Below are positions 47,370-60,500 of a stretch of DNA of 64,000 bases, piece by piece. The notes under the pieces were generated by a model that worked only from the letters and a program-made list of their open reading frames with translations, was not told where the DNA came from and did no database searches. The stretch comes from Branchiostoma floridae. Lineage: Eukaryota > Chordata > Leptocardii > Amphioxiformes > Branchiostomatidae. Positions within the stretch are counted from its first letter, which is position 1. Each line of letters begins with the position of its first letter. A program made the position numbers and the translations under genes. Location: NCBI RefSeq assembly GCF_000003815.2, contig NC_049981.1, positions 8,380,085 to 8,444,084 on the forward strand. The letters run 5' to 3'.

Positions 47370-47870
47370 AAATAAACTTCACAGATGTACATTTAATCTG
47401 TCTTTCATCTTGTATTTGTATGCCTAAGACTCAATAAAGATGATTCTGATCTCCCCCTGCCTTCAAATACCAGAGGTACCAACGTTGATATGTTCAAAAA
47501 TTCGTATTTTCCCAGAGCTATCGTAGAGTGGAATTTGTTATCACCAAGCACAGTAGTGTCATCTTCTCTGGATAGTTTTAAAGAACGCTTGCTGGTAGAT
47601 GTGCAAAGGAACTTATAGGTGTCATTCAGTGCAATGAATCTAGAACCTGATACACTGAACACTGAAAACCCATCTTATAAACTACCATAGCCCTTTAGAG
47701 TAGTCTCAGTTATTATCTTATCTCAAATTATTTGTATTATTGTTTGGTTATTCTTTTGTATTATCATATCCCATGTGTTACTTTTTTTTGTTAATTATTG
47801 ACTGTTACTTATATTGTTTAGTATAGAGAAGGCGGACATAGTATAAGCCGATTACGGTTTCCCCTCCTCC
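47370..47870 (+). mobile_element. LINE 3' ends in tandem
   Basis: A 3' tail (CTAAGACTCAATAAAGATGA at 47427) is followed by another LINE C-terminus: YFPRAIVEWNLLSPSTV then SFKERLLVDVQR (about 47500-47610), related to the 40978 fragment. AT-rich 3' untranslated sequence continues to about 47870. Confidence 0.7.
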
Positions 47871-47953
47871 CCCACCTGTAGTGTTTTATGTATTATTTTT
47901 CTGTATTGATTCATGTATTCATAGAGAACCTTAGCCCATGTTGAAGAGCGGAA

Positions 47954-47967
47954 CCCCCCCCCCCCCC
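47954..47967 (+). repeat. Poly-C run
   Basis: Fourteen consecutive C residues followed by A residues, 500 bp upstream of the IgGFc-domain gene. A simple repeat; length may be an assembly estimate. Confidence 0.9.
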
Positions 47968-47969
47968 AA

Positions 47970-48468
47970 AAATAGTGAGAGCATCTGAGTGCATCTCGCA
48001 CTTTGGTCTCAGGTGGCTGACCACGCCACGAAACCACACACCTGACATGAACTGCGACCACTAGGGTTCGTAGTGCATGTTCCATCGTACCTGTAAGTGT
48101 AACGTTATGTCTAAGATGAGACTTTGAGATTGCTTGAGCGTCAATAGTCGAAACTTTCCGCAAATCTCCTACTGTAATTGGATGACATGAACACTCGGTA
48201 AACTGTCATGAAAACGGGTTTGCAAACATGTGTTTAGAGATGAAAAATCCCATGACTTGAGTACCAATTCCGAACCCCCACACTACGTCACCACATTGCA
48301 GCATTTCTCGATACTTCAGAATTTGTTGCTGAGATGTGAATGGAATGTAAATATATGCATTTGACTACGGAGTCGGGCTTATCTGAGAATATAGTACATT
48401 GACCCGTGACGTTGCATCTGTAACAGAGCTCCACGGATATGTAACGTCAGTCACAGGTACAGACCAAG
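47970..48468 (+). promoter_or_regulatory. Upstream region of the IgGFc-domain gene
   Basis: About 500 bp between a LINE tail and the start codon. No canonical TATA box at the expected place; a GACGTTGCA element near 48410 and AATATATGCATTTGAC near 48350 are the only motif-like stretches. Promoter assignment is by position only. Confidence 0.35.
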
Positions 48469-48526
48469 ATGGCGCGCCTACTCCTGCCCCTGTTGGCCCT
48501 GGCTGCTATTTTCGGCTGCAGTCTTG
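48469..48526 (+). CDS. Exon 1: start codon and signal peptide
   Basis: The start ATG sits in a good context (ACCAAGATGG). The exon encodes 19 residues plus one base of codon 20 and ends at a GTAAGA donor (phase 1). It carries a classic secretory leader. Upstream there is no clear TATA box; a TGACGTTGCA half-CRE-like stretch lies about 60 bp before the ATG. The transcription start cannot be fixed from sequence. Confidence 0.85.
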
Positions 48527-51500
48527 GTAAGAAAACCCCAGAACATTCTTAGATGTCATTCTTTTCCGATGCAATGTCATGTGGTGACAGGTTAGACAAC
48601 AGATCTGTAAGCGCAGTGTACCGTTATAGTCTGAGAAAGAACCCGAACACGAAAAGTTCGTTCGGAAACTTGATTTTGGTCGCTTCTATCTCCGGTGTTG
48701 CTTCCAGTGCGGCAACATGTAACCCTAAACGTTCTCTAGCTCGAAAGAAAAAGAAGAATTGTGTTTAGAATTGTGAGAGGACATCTCTTATACTTTCTTG
48801 TTTTGGTATGATCTTTTCACCTAAACTTCCGTTGTAACTCCCCTCAGTGGTTTCTGTCAAACTTGAAATTCATGTTAATTTTGAATATAATCTCTACTCA
48901 GGAAGCAAGGTTGTGTAAAGTATTTGGTATTAACGAAAAAATTGATTATAACGTTATAATCATATCATGGGCATTTACAAAGGTAAACTGTAGTTTTGTA
49001 TCTGAACAGTAGCTAGCGCTGCTGTGATCAATGCCGACACGTGACGGAGGAGCAAAGATCGCTCTTAAGTTTGCAATCTGTACTTCGGTACACACTCCAC
49101 CGCTGTAAGGTTATCTATGGGGTCATCTTCTGCCCAGGTAACTATGGTGTCCACTGACTCTGGAACTCAGGCATGACCCCTCTTCTGACCCCAGCATAGT
49201 CGCGTGCATACAAAGCAAAGTGTCGCGGTGTCAATGTTTGTAATATAGTTTGTGTTAATTAAGAAAACAATAGCTACTTTTGCTACTTTTAATCCTGGCC
49301 TTTACGTAAGATTTCAGCGTTTGTAAATGTAACTTAATATGTCGTGTTTCTTTCGGTACATTTTACAATGTATTTTAGTATGCCGAAAAGACAGCTTAAA
49401 TGTCTCAAAAAGTTATAAAAAAAACTCCGTTTTCCTGTTTTACTACTGTGGTAATATTTTCTGTCAAAACTGACAAGTACCGTTTCTCTGTTACAAAATA
49501 TATGTTAACAAAAATTACCTCGTATATGTCAAATATGATAAGCCTTTGTTTGGTGTAAGATAAAGCATCTATTTTATAACAGTTGCAAGATTTACAGTCA
49601 TAACTGACAATTGCGTTTTCTGGTACAAAATGTTATGTTAATACCTCAGCAAAGTCAAATACAATAATCTTTTTTTTTTAGCTTTTCCGAAAGCATGTGA
49701 CGCATTCAATCTTTCTGTGCACAAGGGCAGACCTCTCAAGTTAAGCTTATAAGCGCTCCCTTACGTTATATGAAATGTTGCGCTTTCCTGTTGAATATAG
49801 GGCATGTATAATCTATTTCGAACCGCCGTTTACGCAAAGAAGGGGAGACCTCCCCCGTTTAGCTTATATGATGCCAAAACGTATATGTAATGCGGCGTAT
49901 TTCTGTAAAACATAAGGCATGTTTATCCTTTGAATCCGCGCAGTTTAAGCGAACAAGGGGAGACCTCCCCCGTTTAGCTTATATGTTGCCAAAATTAAAA
50001 CGTATATGAAATGCTGCGTATTTCTGTTGAACACATGTTTAACCTTTGAATCCGCGCAGTTTAAGTGAACTAGGGGAGACCTCCCCCGTTTAGCTTATAT
50101 GTTGCCAAAACGTATATGAAATGCTACGAATTTCTGTAAAACATACGACATGTTTATCCTTTGAATCCGCGCAGTTTAAGCGAACAAGAGGAGACCTCCC
50201 CCGTTTAGCTTATATGTTGTCAAAATTAAAACGTATATGAAATGCTGCGTATTTCTGTTGAACACATGTTTAATCATTGAATCCGCGCAGTTTAAGGGAA
50301 CAAGGGGATACCTCCCCCGTTTAGTTTATATGTTTCCAAGACGTATATGAAATGTTGCGTATTTCTGTTGAACATACGTCTGATACGACATGTGTAATCT
50401 TTGAATCCGCGCAGATAAAGCGAACTAGAGGAGACCTACCCCGTTTAGCTTATATGTTACCAAAACGTATATGAGATGTTGAGTATTTCTGTTTTAAAAA
50501 ACATGCGACATGTTTAGTCTTTGAATCCGCGGAGTTTAAGCAAACTAGGGGAACCTCCCACGCTTAGCTTACATGTAGCGAAAACGTATCTGAAATGCTG
50601 CGTATTTCTGTTGAACATACGACATGTTTAATCTTTGAATCCGCGCAGTTTAAGGGAACAAGGGGATACCTCCCCCGTTTAGTTTATATGTTGCCAAGAC
50701 GTATATGAAATGTTGCGCATTTCTGTTGAACATAAGACATGTTTAATCTTTGAATCCGCGCAGATTAAGCGAACAAGGGGAGACCTCCCCCGTTTAGCTT
50801 ATATGTTGCCCAAAAATATTTGAAATGCTGTGTATTTCTGTAAAACACACGACATGTTTAACCTTTGAATCCGCGGAGTTTAAGCGAACTAGGGGAGAAC
50901 TCCCCCGTTTAGCTTATATGTTGCCAAAATTAAAACGTATATGAAATGCTGCGTATTTCTGGTGAAAATACGACATGTTTAATCTTTGAATCCGCGGAGT
51001 TTAAGCGAACTAGGGGAGACCTCCCCCGCTTAGCTTATATGTAGCCAAAACGAATATGAAATGCTGCGTATTTCTGTTGAACATACGACACATTTAATTT
51101 TTGAATCCTCGCAGTTGAAGCGAACTAAAGGAGACCTCCCCCGTTTAGCTTATTGTTGCCAAAACTTATATTAAATGTTGCGTATTTCTGTTGAACATAC
51201 GGCATGTTTAATCTTTGAATCCGCGCAGTTTAAGCAAACTGGGGGCACTACCCCCGTTTTATCTATTGTCTTATAAATACGTGCCGTCTCAAAGGTTTTA
51301 TGAAACGTTGCCTTTTTCTGCTGAACATACGGCATTTTTTAAGCGTCTGTTTGAACCTTTCCATTTTAATACACCCCATATATGTTCTGAACTTCAAGGG
51401 TCTAACTCAGGCCGCCTGTTTTCTTTGTGGCAAGTTTACCCTCGAGCTAAGAGCCGGTAGAAATCCCGACTACTACTATCAATATCTCCGCGACTCAACC

Positions 51501-54500
51501 TCTGCTTGAAGAATAAGGATGTGGTGGTACTAAGGATGCGTTCTGTGTAGTGACTGGTGTTTTCTCTATGTCTTTCTTAGTATCTTACTATTAAACGGCG
51601 AGCAGGTCTTACTACAAGTAAATGTATGAATTATGTTTATTTCCTTATCTACAAGCAAGCGTCGAGAAAGAGCAGTCTGGACAGTGTGTTGCTCGTGTTT
51701 GTTTGGGTTAGGGTGATATGCGTGGGCAGGCAAGATGTAAATTTATTCAGCGTTAATTCGTACTTGGCATGGGGCGCACGCATCCGTCCGGCAGTCTGTG
51801 GCCATGGCACAGCTGCGTCATGTGATAGGATGTATCCAATGGCAGAAAAGAGTGGGGGGTTCAAATTCACGGGCCATACGACAAGGAGTTGTTATTTTCC
51901 AGGCGTTCATTTTTGAAGAGAAGTATTGTATTGAAGAAAGTTTGGACCTATTTTTAACCTGGAAGTTGTGGCCGCGACACTGCTTTTACCGCCTGGGACC
52001 CGGTACGTATGTAACAGTGGGGCTCTAGCGCTGCCAAACTGACCACGCCAACAGCTCTTGAGCTTTTGGTGTTGTGGTTAGCACGTTGGATTTGTGATCC
52101 GGCTGCCCGGGTTCGGCGCGGGTTCGAATCCCGGGAGTCGGGGTGTTGTTTCTTTCTGTTCTTACTCGCCCCTCCGAATTTCTACAATGGTTCCCAAGCC
52201 GGCCCTGTGAGTAACAGGCTAGTATGTGCCACAGGTCTCGGAGATTCGAGGACGAATCTTGAAAAGAAAAGGGGGAGTAGTGTAACAGTGGGGTTCTAGC
52301 GCTGCCAAACTGACCACGCCAACAGCTCTTGAGCTTTTGGTGTTGTGGTTAGCACGTTGGATTTGTGATCCGGCTGCCCGGGCTCAAGAGCTGTTGGTGT
52401 GATCAGTTTGGCAACGCTTGAACGGTTAACCCCACTGTTACAACACCTTATAAATCACCTTAATGCACACGTATATGAGACGCAGAAATGTAACTTTAAA
52501 CATGTCTTAAGGGTGTTTTAGTACGTATTTATGACAACTTTTAGCTGCTAAAAGGAAAAATATAGACACAATAAAATCCTCTTAATGCACACGTATATGA
52601 GACGTAAAAGAGGCTTCAGAGAAAATAAAAGGAAACATTTAACATGCCTTAAGGATGTTTTTATAAGTGTTTATGACAACTTTAAGCTACTGAAAGGGCA
52701 CTGATACACACCTTATAACCACCTTAGTGCACACGTATATGAGACGTAAAAAGGCTTCAGAGCTAATAAACGTGAAGTTTAAACATGTCTTAAGGGTGTT
52801 TTCATAAGGGTTTATGACAACTTTAAGCTACTGAAAGGGCACTGATACACACCTTATAACCATCTTAATGCACACGTATATGAGACGTCAAAAGGCTTCA
52901 GAGCTAATAAACGTGAAGTTTAAACATGTCTTAAGGGTGTTTTCATAAGTGTTTATGACAACTTTAAGCTACTGAAAGGGCACTGATACGCACCTTATAA
53001 CCATCTTAATGCACACGTATATGAGACGTATACATAATTCAGAGGTAATAAACGTGAAGTTTAAACATGTCTTAAGGGTGTTTTCATAAGAGTTTATGAC
53101 AACTTTAAGCTACTGAAAGGGCACTGATACACACCTTATAACCATCTTAATGCACACGTATATGACACGTATACATAATTCAGAGGTAATAAACGTGAAG
53201 TTTAAACATGTCTTAAGAGCGTTTTAATAATCATTTACGACATCTTTAAGATGCTGAAAGGCAACTTAAAAAAACGGCAAATATGGATCTATCCGCGACT
53301 ATAAGCACCTAATGGTCATCTTTACGCACACGTAAATGAGCGGTAAAGATGCTTAAAGTTTTATAAACGTAATATTTAAATGCAATTTAAGTAAGGTTTG
53401 CTAATCATTTACGACATCTTTAAGCTGCTGAAAGACAACTTAAAAAACCGGCAAATACGGATCTATCCGAACCTACGTAAAGACCACGTAACGCCAATCT
53501 TTACGTACTCGTATAAGATGTGTGTAGATCCGTAAAGATGGAAAATACGTCAACGTTAAGCATAGTTTAAGCATGCTTAAATACCGTTTTTCGTGCCGTG
53601 ATAAATAAAAAGTTGAAGTTACGAGGGTGAGTTAAAAAGTCACGTCATTGATTTTATAACTGTTTGTGTTCATCTATTGGGTTAAAATTTGGCACAAATA
53701 TTTGGCGTATATGATATATATATTCTCTTGCGATTGAAACGGATTGTTGTCTATATTTTTTAAGAGGGACTGAATTCATTTCAAGATGCCCTTGGAATTC
53801 GGCCAGAATTTCAGTTTCTTTAGATCTGATCCACTTTTAATTAATGTAGGAAGCTGAAATAATACCTCTATAATAATGTCTCTATGTGTTGCTTGCCAAT
53901 GTTCATTTTATATATGTCCCAATTGTTCAGTTTTTACAGCTGCGAGGATGGAATGAATCTTCAATTGACCAAAAGAAACGAAGCTTGGCACAGTTATTAA
54001 CTGTTTAAAGGTCAAGAATCATGCTATTTTTAATTTAACTTAGTTACTCGAAAAGTAGGCTACGGAAACCTTTAATCAATACACCGCAAATCTTGAGTTG
54101 ACGATCAGCATGTGGCTTATAGAGAAATGCAGCTTGTTACATGTGCAGGTTCAGCCTCCAACAAAAGCAAAAAAAATAAGTAAGGGATATTGAACGTTAA
54201 TTGGACCTCACTTTTCTTCCGACGGGCTTCCAAGGCTCTGGTCATTTTTAAGTTCATGTAAATAAGGCCACGTTGATTTGATTATATGAATGACATCCCC
54301 TGGGAATTTAAAAAAAAAATGATGAGAGCATGCGAATAAAAAACAAGTTTGACAAAAACAAAAGTTGCCTTCATGATGAAATCTAAGTGGTCAGGTTGAA
54401 GGTTGAATAAGTGACTAGGGCTGGGTATCGGTACAGCGTACCGGTACAAAACCGGTTTTTCTTATTGGACCGGTCCAGAAAAACCGGACCTGAAAAAATT

Positions 54501-57500
54501 AGGTGACCGGATGTTGGACCGATTAGTAAATTAACAGATTGTTTTATGAGGTATTCACACATTTTGGCGCCTGCAGTTGGAAGAAAGTAACAAAAGTGAA
54601 GTAGAGTAGAGTTTATATTAATTTCTAAGTACTAAGTTTTACAGCCAATCGTACAGGTGGAGTTAGCGTTGTAGGATTCCAAAACACCAGTGTAAGTCTA
54701 ATACTCCACCAAACAGATCTCTTTGTAGTGAAATGGACCATTGGTAAGAGTCATACTGCATCAGGTCCAAGTTCAGGTCTGGACCTGGACCTGATCCTTT
54801 GGACCTGAACCGGACCTGGACCTGAATTTTCTGTACCGGTACCCACCCCTATAAGTGACTGAACAGAATATAGTATACCGAACAATAGATTCTTCATTTT
54901 TGTTCTTTCACATCTTCTTTGGCCTTGGAATGTTCTTTGAAATTAGTATACGTTTTCCGATATTTATATTTGCAACCCACGGCATATATTTGCTTATTTT
55001 GAACGTACCTTGTATGGTTGAAATTTTTTATTAATTTTTGGAAATGGCCGAAAATTGATGCGCACGCGGATGCCATCCATATATATAATCAAATCAACAT
55101 GACTTAATAACCAAGAACAAATCTAGGTATTTCAATCTGAAGAGGATATACGCCTTTATCTTTTTGTGCAAAGTTTCAACTCATTCGATCAAAAAACAAG
55201 TCTGTTATAAAACCCCTTGCATTACTTTTGGACTCACCGTTTTATTGAACGGTGGTCAACTTCATCACTCAGTTCCAAACAAACTACCACCACGATGTCA
55301 TGATTCTCTTTCAAGAAAAGGGCTAAACGAAGCACTCTTAAGTGAGAATGTAATCCAAGAACGTCCCCAGAAATTCAATTCTCTTTTTTTTTTCAGCTGT
55401 CCGAGACAACAAGGGTACCGAGTTCATCTTGACATTCCCGGAAAATTTCCAGAGGGACTTAAACCAACCCAAACTGTTCATCACCACCCAGTCTCTGGCC
55501 GGGGCCAGCGTCACCATCACACTCCCTGCTAACGGCTTCCAGACCGGCGTGCAGGCGACTTATGGGGCGGTAAGTGGTCAACCGTTTAATTTAGTCTACT
55601 CCGTTTGGGCATTTCCAATCGCAATCTACTCAATAGCTCAAATCTCTTGTAACAGAGAAGATGGACTGCCATGAACAGCTTTATTCTCACTCATTGCTTT
55701 ATCAGACAGTACTTGGATCTTGCTCTTCTCTTCGTTAGTGGCCTAGTGGTTAGGGTTGTTGACTCAGGACCTTTAGGTACTAAATCCCTGACAGGTCCCG
55801 ATGTTGTGCCCCAGGGAAAGGCACTTAAAACGAATGTCCTAACAGGCATCAATCTAGCTTTGGCCAGGGATGCCCCTTGAATAGGGCGTTATATAAATAG
55901 ATAGGAGTCCCTTATTTGAGGAGAACCACACCTCGAGCCCGTGCCGTTAAAGAACCCAAGGCACTTATCGGAAAGAATAGGTGTCCTTGTCGGATTGATC
56001 ATGAGTCGGTCGAATCAGTCTGTCCGGTTATTCAACTCGCAATTCAATGGGGCATTTTACCAGGTATGCAATACAAACAAACATCGTGTTTGGCAATTCT
56101 AACTGGATTGCATATTTGATAGCGTACACACTATCAAAATACTTCAAACCCTGTGTACAATGACCTTTGTATATAATGCTCATTTACCACCTCAGCTGCT
56201 GATATCTATGTAACGTTACTTATGTAAACACTTTATGTTTGGTACCGCATCTGTAAGCAGAGACCCCTATGCTGCAGTACAATGTGAACCAGTCAGAATT
56301 GTCCGGAGGGAGGTTACAGGGATTTATTGACACGACAAAAGTACAGCGACTTTCGCAATAACTATAAGGTCTATAGCAACTACTTATAGTACAACTAAAG
56401 ACATATATGGATATCTATTAGTACGAATAAATCAACATATTGGGTCTAACATGTCATTTACACAATTGGTTCTACGGTATAAGCATTCGTAGATATATTT
56501 GCCTAATTGTACACAGTAAGGGTTATCGAATGTAGTTGATTGTATCTATCGAACAGAGAGTAGCAAATTCTTTAGAGTAAGCGGAACGAAATGTGAACAG
56601 CCTTGTGCGCTTATGGTTACAGAAGAATTCAGTCCCATCCCTATGTCTTCGAAGTGCCACTCCCTAACATTGATGCTGTACCGACTTGAATGTTTGAACA
56701 GGTGACACAGGTGGACTTGGACCGTGCGGCCTCGGAGCTTCGCGGCAGTCAGAAGAGCGACAAGGCCGTTCACATCACGTCCGATGTGGAGATCGTGGTG
56801 TACGGAGTGTTCGCCGAGAGAGCCTCGTCTGACGCCTACCTGGCCCTGCCCACCGACGTGCTGGGGATGGAGTACTACGTGCCCTGTACAACTATCGTGC
56901 GCAACTGGAACGAAGAGGGCTTGGTGGACATTCCGTCTGGTAGAATATCATTTCATTAACTTTTAGTTTGCTTCAGTTACGATCCCATGCTTCGGTGTTG
57001 CCAGCCCAGAAACGAGATGTTAAAAGTTATGTCTTTCTTCGAAGTATAGTGTAACTCAATTTCAAGCAGATCTACGAAGGGAAATGACGTATTCTAGCTG
57101 GCTGGTTTCTGTTATGTTTACTCCTCCGATCAAATGACTGTGCATAATGTTATATACTGTACGTCAATGTCTTCTATATACAACGTTGTGAGAAACAATT
57201 TTTCTTAAGGCCCAACGCTCAACACTTAATGCTTTTCTATGCCGATTGATAATTTTGCAGAGTTCGGAGTCGCCGGTGTCCGTGACGGGACGACCGTCAC
57301 CATTACTCCCACCCAGGCCGTGACGTTCGACGGACAAAACTACGCCGCGGGACAGGCGTTCACTGTCCAACTCAACCGGTTTGAAACACTCCAGGTATGG
57401 AACATTACAATGCTTCAAGACTTACTGCTTTCTACTATTCAAAAAAAAAGCTTGCTAGACTTGAAATGCTCCGGAGAATGGTTAGTTATCAGAGAAGTCG

Positions 57501-60500
57501 GTACAACTCTACGATAGTTGAAGTAAAACAAGAAGTTTTGAACACACCAATCCCAGCTTGATAACTTTGGTACGATGTTTGGTACCAAATGGCCATTTTT
57601 GGGGACCTGGCCCATGGACTAAAGGAGAATAACTAAGGAACGACGGATTTCCATGATATGTAGTGCGAGGTGTACATTAAGGCTCCTTCACGAGAGCAAG
57701 AATGAGCCGGAATGACGTCAGAATGAAAATTCTTTTATACCCCCCCCTCCCCCAAGGACCCTTAGAAGCTGCTATGAAGGCTAACTTTTGCCATGTATGC
57801 ACGTTAATGTTATATATACTTTATGTTGCCAATGCCTGCAGGTCCAGGCTACAGAGGACCTGACGGGCTCCAGGATCACGGCTAACCAGCCTGTGGCCGT
57901 GCTGAGCGGAAACCTGTTCGCCGTGGTGGGGAACGGTCAGCAGGGGACGGGAGACCACGTGGTAGAGATGATCCCTCCCGTGGACACCTGGGGGAAGGAG
58001 TTCGTCACCGTCCCGCTGAAGAAACACACTGGTGGCGACCTGTTCCGCGTGGTGGCCGCCAGAGACAACACGCAGGTAAGTCTGACATATGTATCTAAAA
58101 TGTATGTCTGTCATCGATATCATGTCAGCGCTAATCACCCTGGCCAAGTCCTGTCAACTTAAGTAAATTTCTAAAGAACGCCGGCCAAATTTTTAGAGCG
58201 GCTGGAGCCCGACGAATTTCAAAATCGCCCGAGCGTCGACCGTATTTCCCCCTGAAAACTTGCTCCTTCACAAATTGGACTGGGATCGGTGTTTCATTAC
58301 GGAAAGTGGCTGTCTTTTCTGCCTTTTGGTCCACAGCTGACATCACATGGATATCTAAATCCCAACGGACAAGCTGCTAATAATCACTCGGCATGCCTAG
58401 TAATCGGCCGTACTTTGGCCGAAAATGATTTTGAGCTCACCGACACATCGGTAGACTAGAGCTCAGCTTTTGATTTGTGACGGGGTCTTAAAGACACTGA
58501 AAATGCCGAAAATCAAAGTCAAATATCTCAATTTTCATGAAATTGATGGCGACGATGCTTACTTTTGTGTGCTTTTTTCAAGGTCGATGTGACCAATGAG
58601 AACATGAAGACCCTGAACGCTGGTGACTACTGGGAGTTTGATGTCCCCTCGAACGAGTACAGGCACGTGACGTCTAGCGAGCCTGTGTTGTTGGTTCAGT
58701 ACAGGTGAGAACTGTGACAGTGGGGTTCACCTGCCCGACAGATCAGTCCAGCGGGTCCGGACCTTTTGGTTTAGCGGTGATAGTGTTTGGTTAGTAAGCT
58801 GGTGAGCCGAAATTGGACTCCTGGGAGCCAGGAAACTGCTTCTACTCGCCTCTGTTGTTTCAGAGCCTACACCGACCCTGTGTATGATGGCAGAGTGTTT
58901 CGCACAGGGACAAGATCGAACTTGGACTTGGAGATTCGAGGATGAGTCTCAAAAAGAAATGGGGGAGTAGTGTACAAGTAGGGTTCAAGCCCCACCGACT
59001 GACCCAATGGACCACCTGCCTGAGAATCAGTTTTACCTAAAGAAAACATTTGGGATTGAGTGACATGTGGTTCTAAAGGCCACTCCCACAATAGTGGAGC
59101 CTCAGCCAGAATCAGCTGTGCCCGCAACAACCATGATATACCTTGGGGAGGCTCAGCTAGACCTAGCACAGGTTTCCACTTTTGTGGGTGGGAGTGGCCT
59201 TTAACCAGCCCAGATGTCAGCCAACCAGAGAATTTCCTAGATGTTTTCTTTAAGTAAAACCGATTCTGTGATTGGCTGACAGGAAAGTATCCACTTTTGG
59301 GGAAGAGCTCTCTAGGGTCTGCCTAAATACCTCAAGCGACCACAAACAACCTCAAATGGCTCTACTATGTACATGTACATGGGACCACGGTCTCCTGTGG
59401 CACTCTGGATATATTGCTTATGCCTTTATGANNNNNNNNNNNNNNNNNNNNNNNNNNNNNNNNNNNNNNNNNNNNNNNNNNNNNNNNNNNNNNNNNNNNN
59501 NNNNNNNNNNNNNNNNNNNNNNNNNNNNNNNGCTAGAGTTAGTCAGCTGGTTACAAGATCAAAGCAGTTTGAGGATACAAGTATTTTATGTTGACAATGA
59601 TAGAATTGTGATATGCTGTAATATATGAGCCACTTATAATCAATAACAGCATCCACAGTTTTACTGTCGTAATTATGGACTGAAGAAGGTATCGAAAAAT
59701 TCTCCATGCAGACTCCTAAGACAGACGGTCCAAAATGGCGACCAGAAATTGCTTCGATCTTGAAACCGGTGGACTGACTCGACATAACTGGTAAATACTT
59801 AGGACTTGCTGCGTTATTTAAATCCATAAATGAAACAATGTATCCAGAGCACCACACAATGTTGTTTTCCTATGCGCACGACATATCAGAGCCATTTGAG
59901 ATCGTTTGAGGTTGTTTGAGGCGTCTAGCCACCAGGTAAGATGGTGTACCCGATATTGGTCCGATGTTATTGATGCCCGCTTATTCAAATTGCACACAAA
60001 TTAAGATATCGACTTATTCTGATAAAAAAACCCTCAAGAATAAATGCACCGGCTTTAACGTTAACCCCTGTGCAGTAAGACTGGAAGTGTCGACAGCACG
60101 GCAACCGACCCGTTCATGATGTTCATCCCGCCCGTGGCGCAGTTTGAGTCAGAGTACACCTTCGCCACAGTGGACCTTATTGCCGATCCCTCCGCGTCAA
60201 CTCACCATGTCAACCTCGTCATCAGGTACACGTCTACACGAAACTCTCTTGTGATATGTACAGCCATCATGACGTTCAGCAACTTTTGAATAGTTCGTTT
60301 TATACACTATTCGCATGCGTTTCCTCCTCTGCATAAGATCATGCGAGTTGTGCATTTTAATTCCTGCTCATAGGTCAGCTGACAAAGCTGGTCTCCGATT
60401 GGATGGAGCATTGTTGCCTGGCAACACTGTGTGGCAGCCCGTCCCTGGGACCAACTACGAGGCAACACGACTGACCATCTCTGGGGGCACCCACAGAGTT

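Noticed and set aside
49730-51330. CRISPR-like array
   Set aside because: Eukaryotic intron, units of about 115 bp conserved through their whole length with no unique spacers.
52062-52135. Functional tRNA gene
   Set aside because: The B box is perfect but an extra partial copy lies before it, the T stem and acceptor stem do not close, and it is part of a repeated unit.
57821-58147. 108-codon minus-strand frame
   Set aside because: Shadow of exon 5 of the IgGFc-domain gene.
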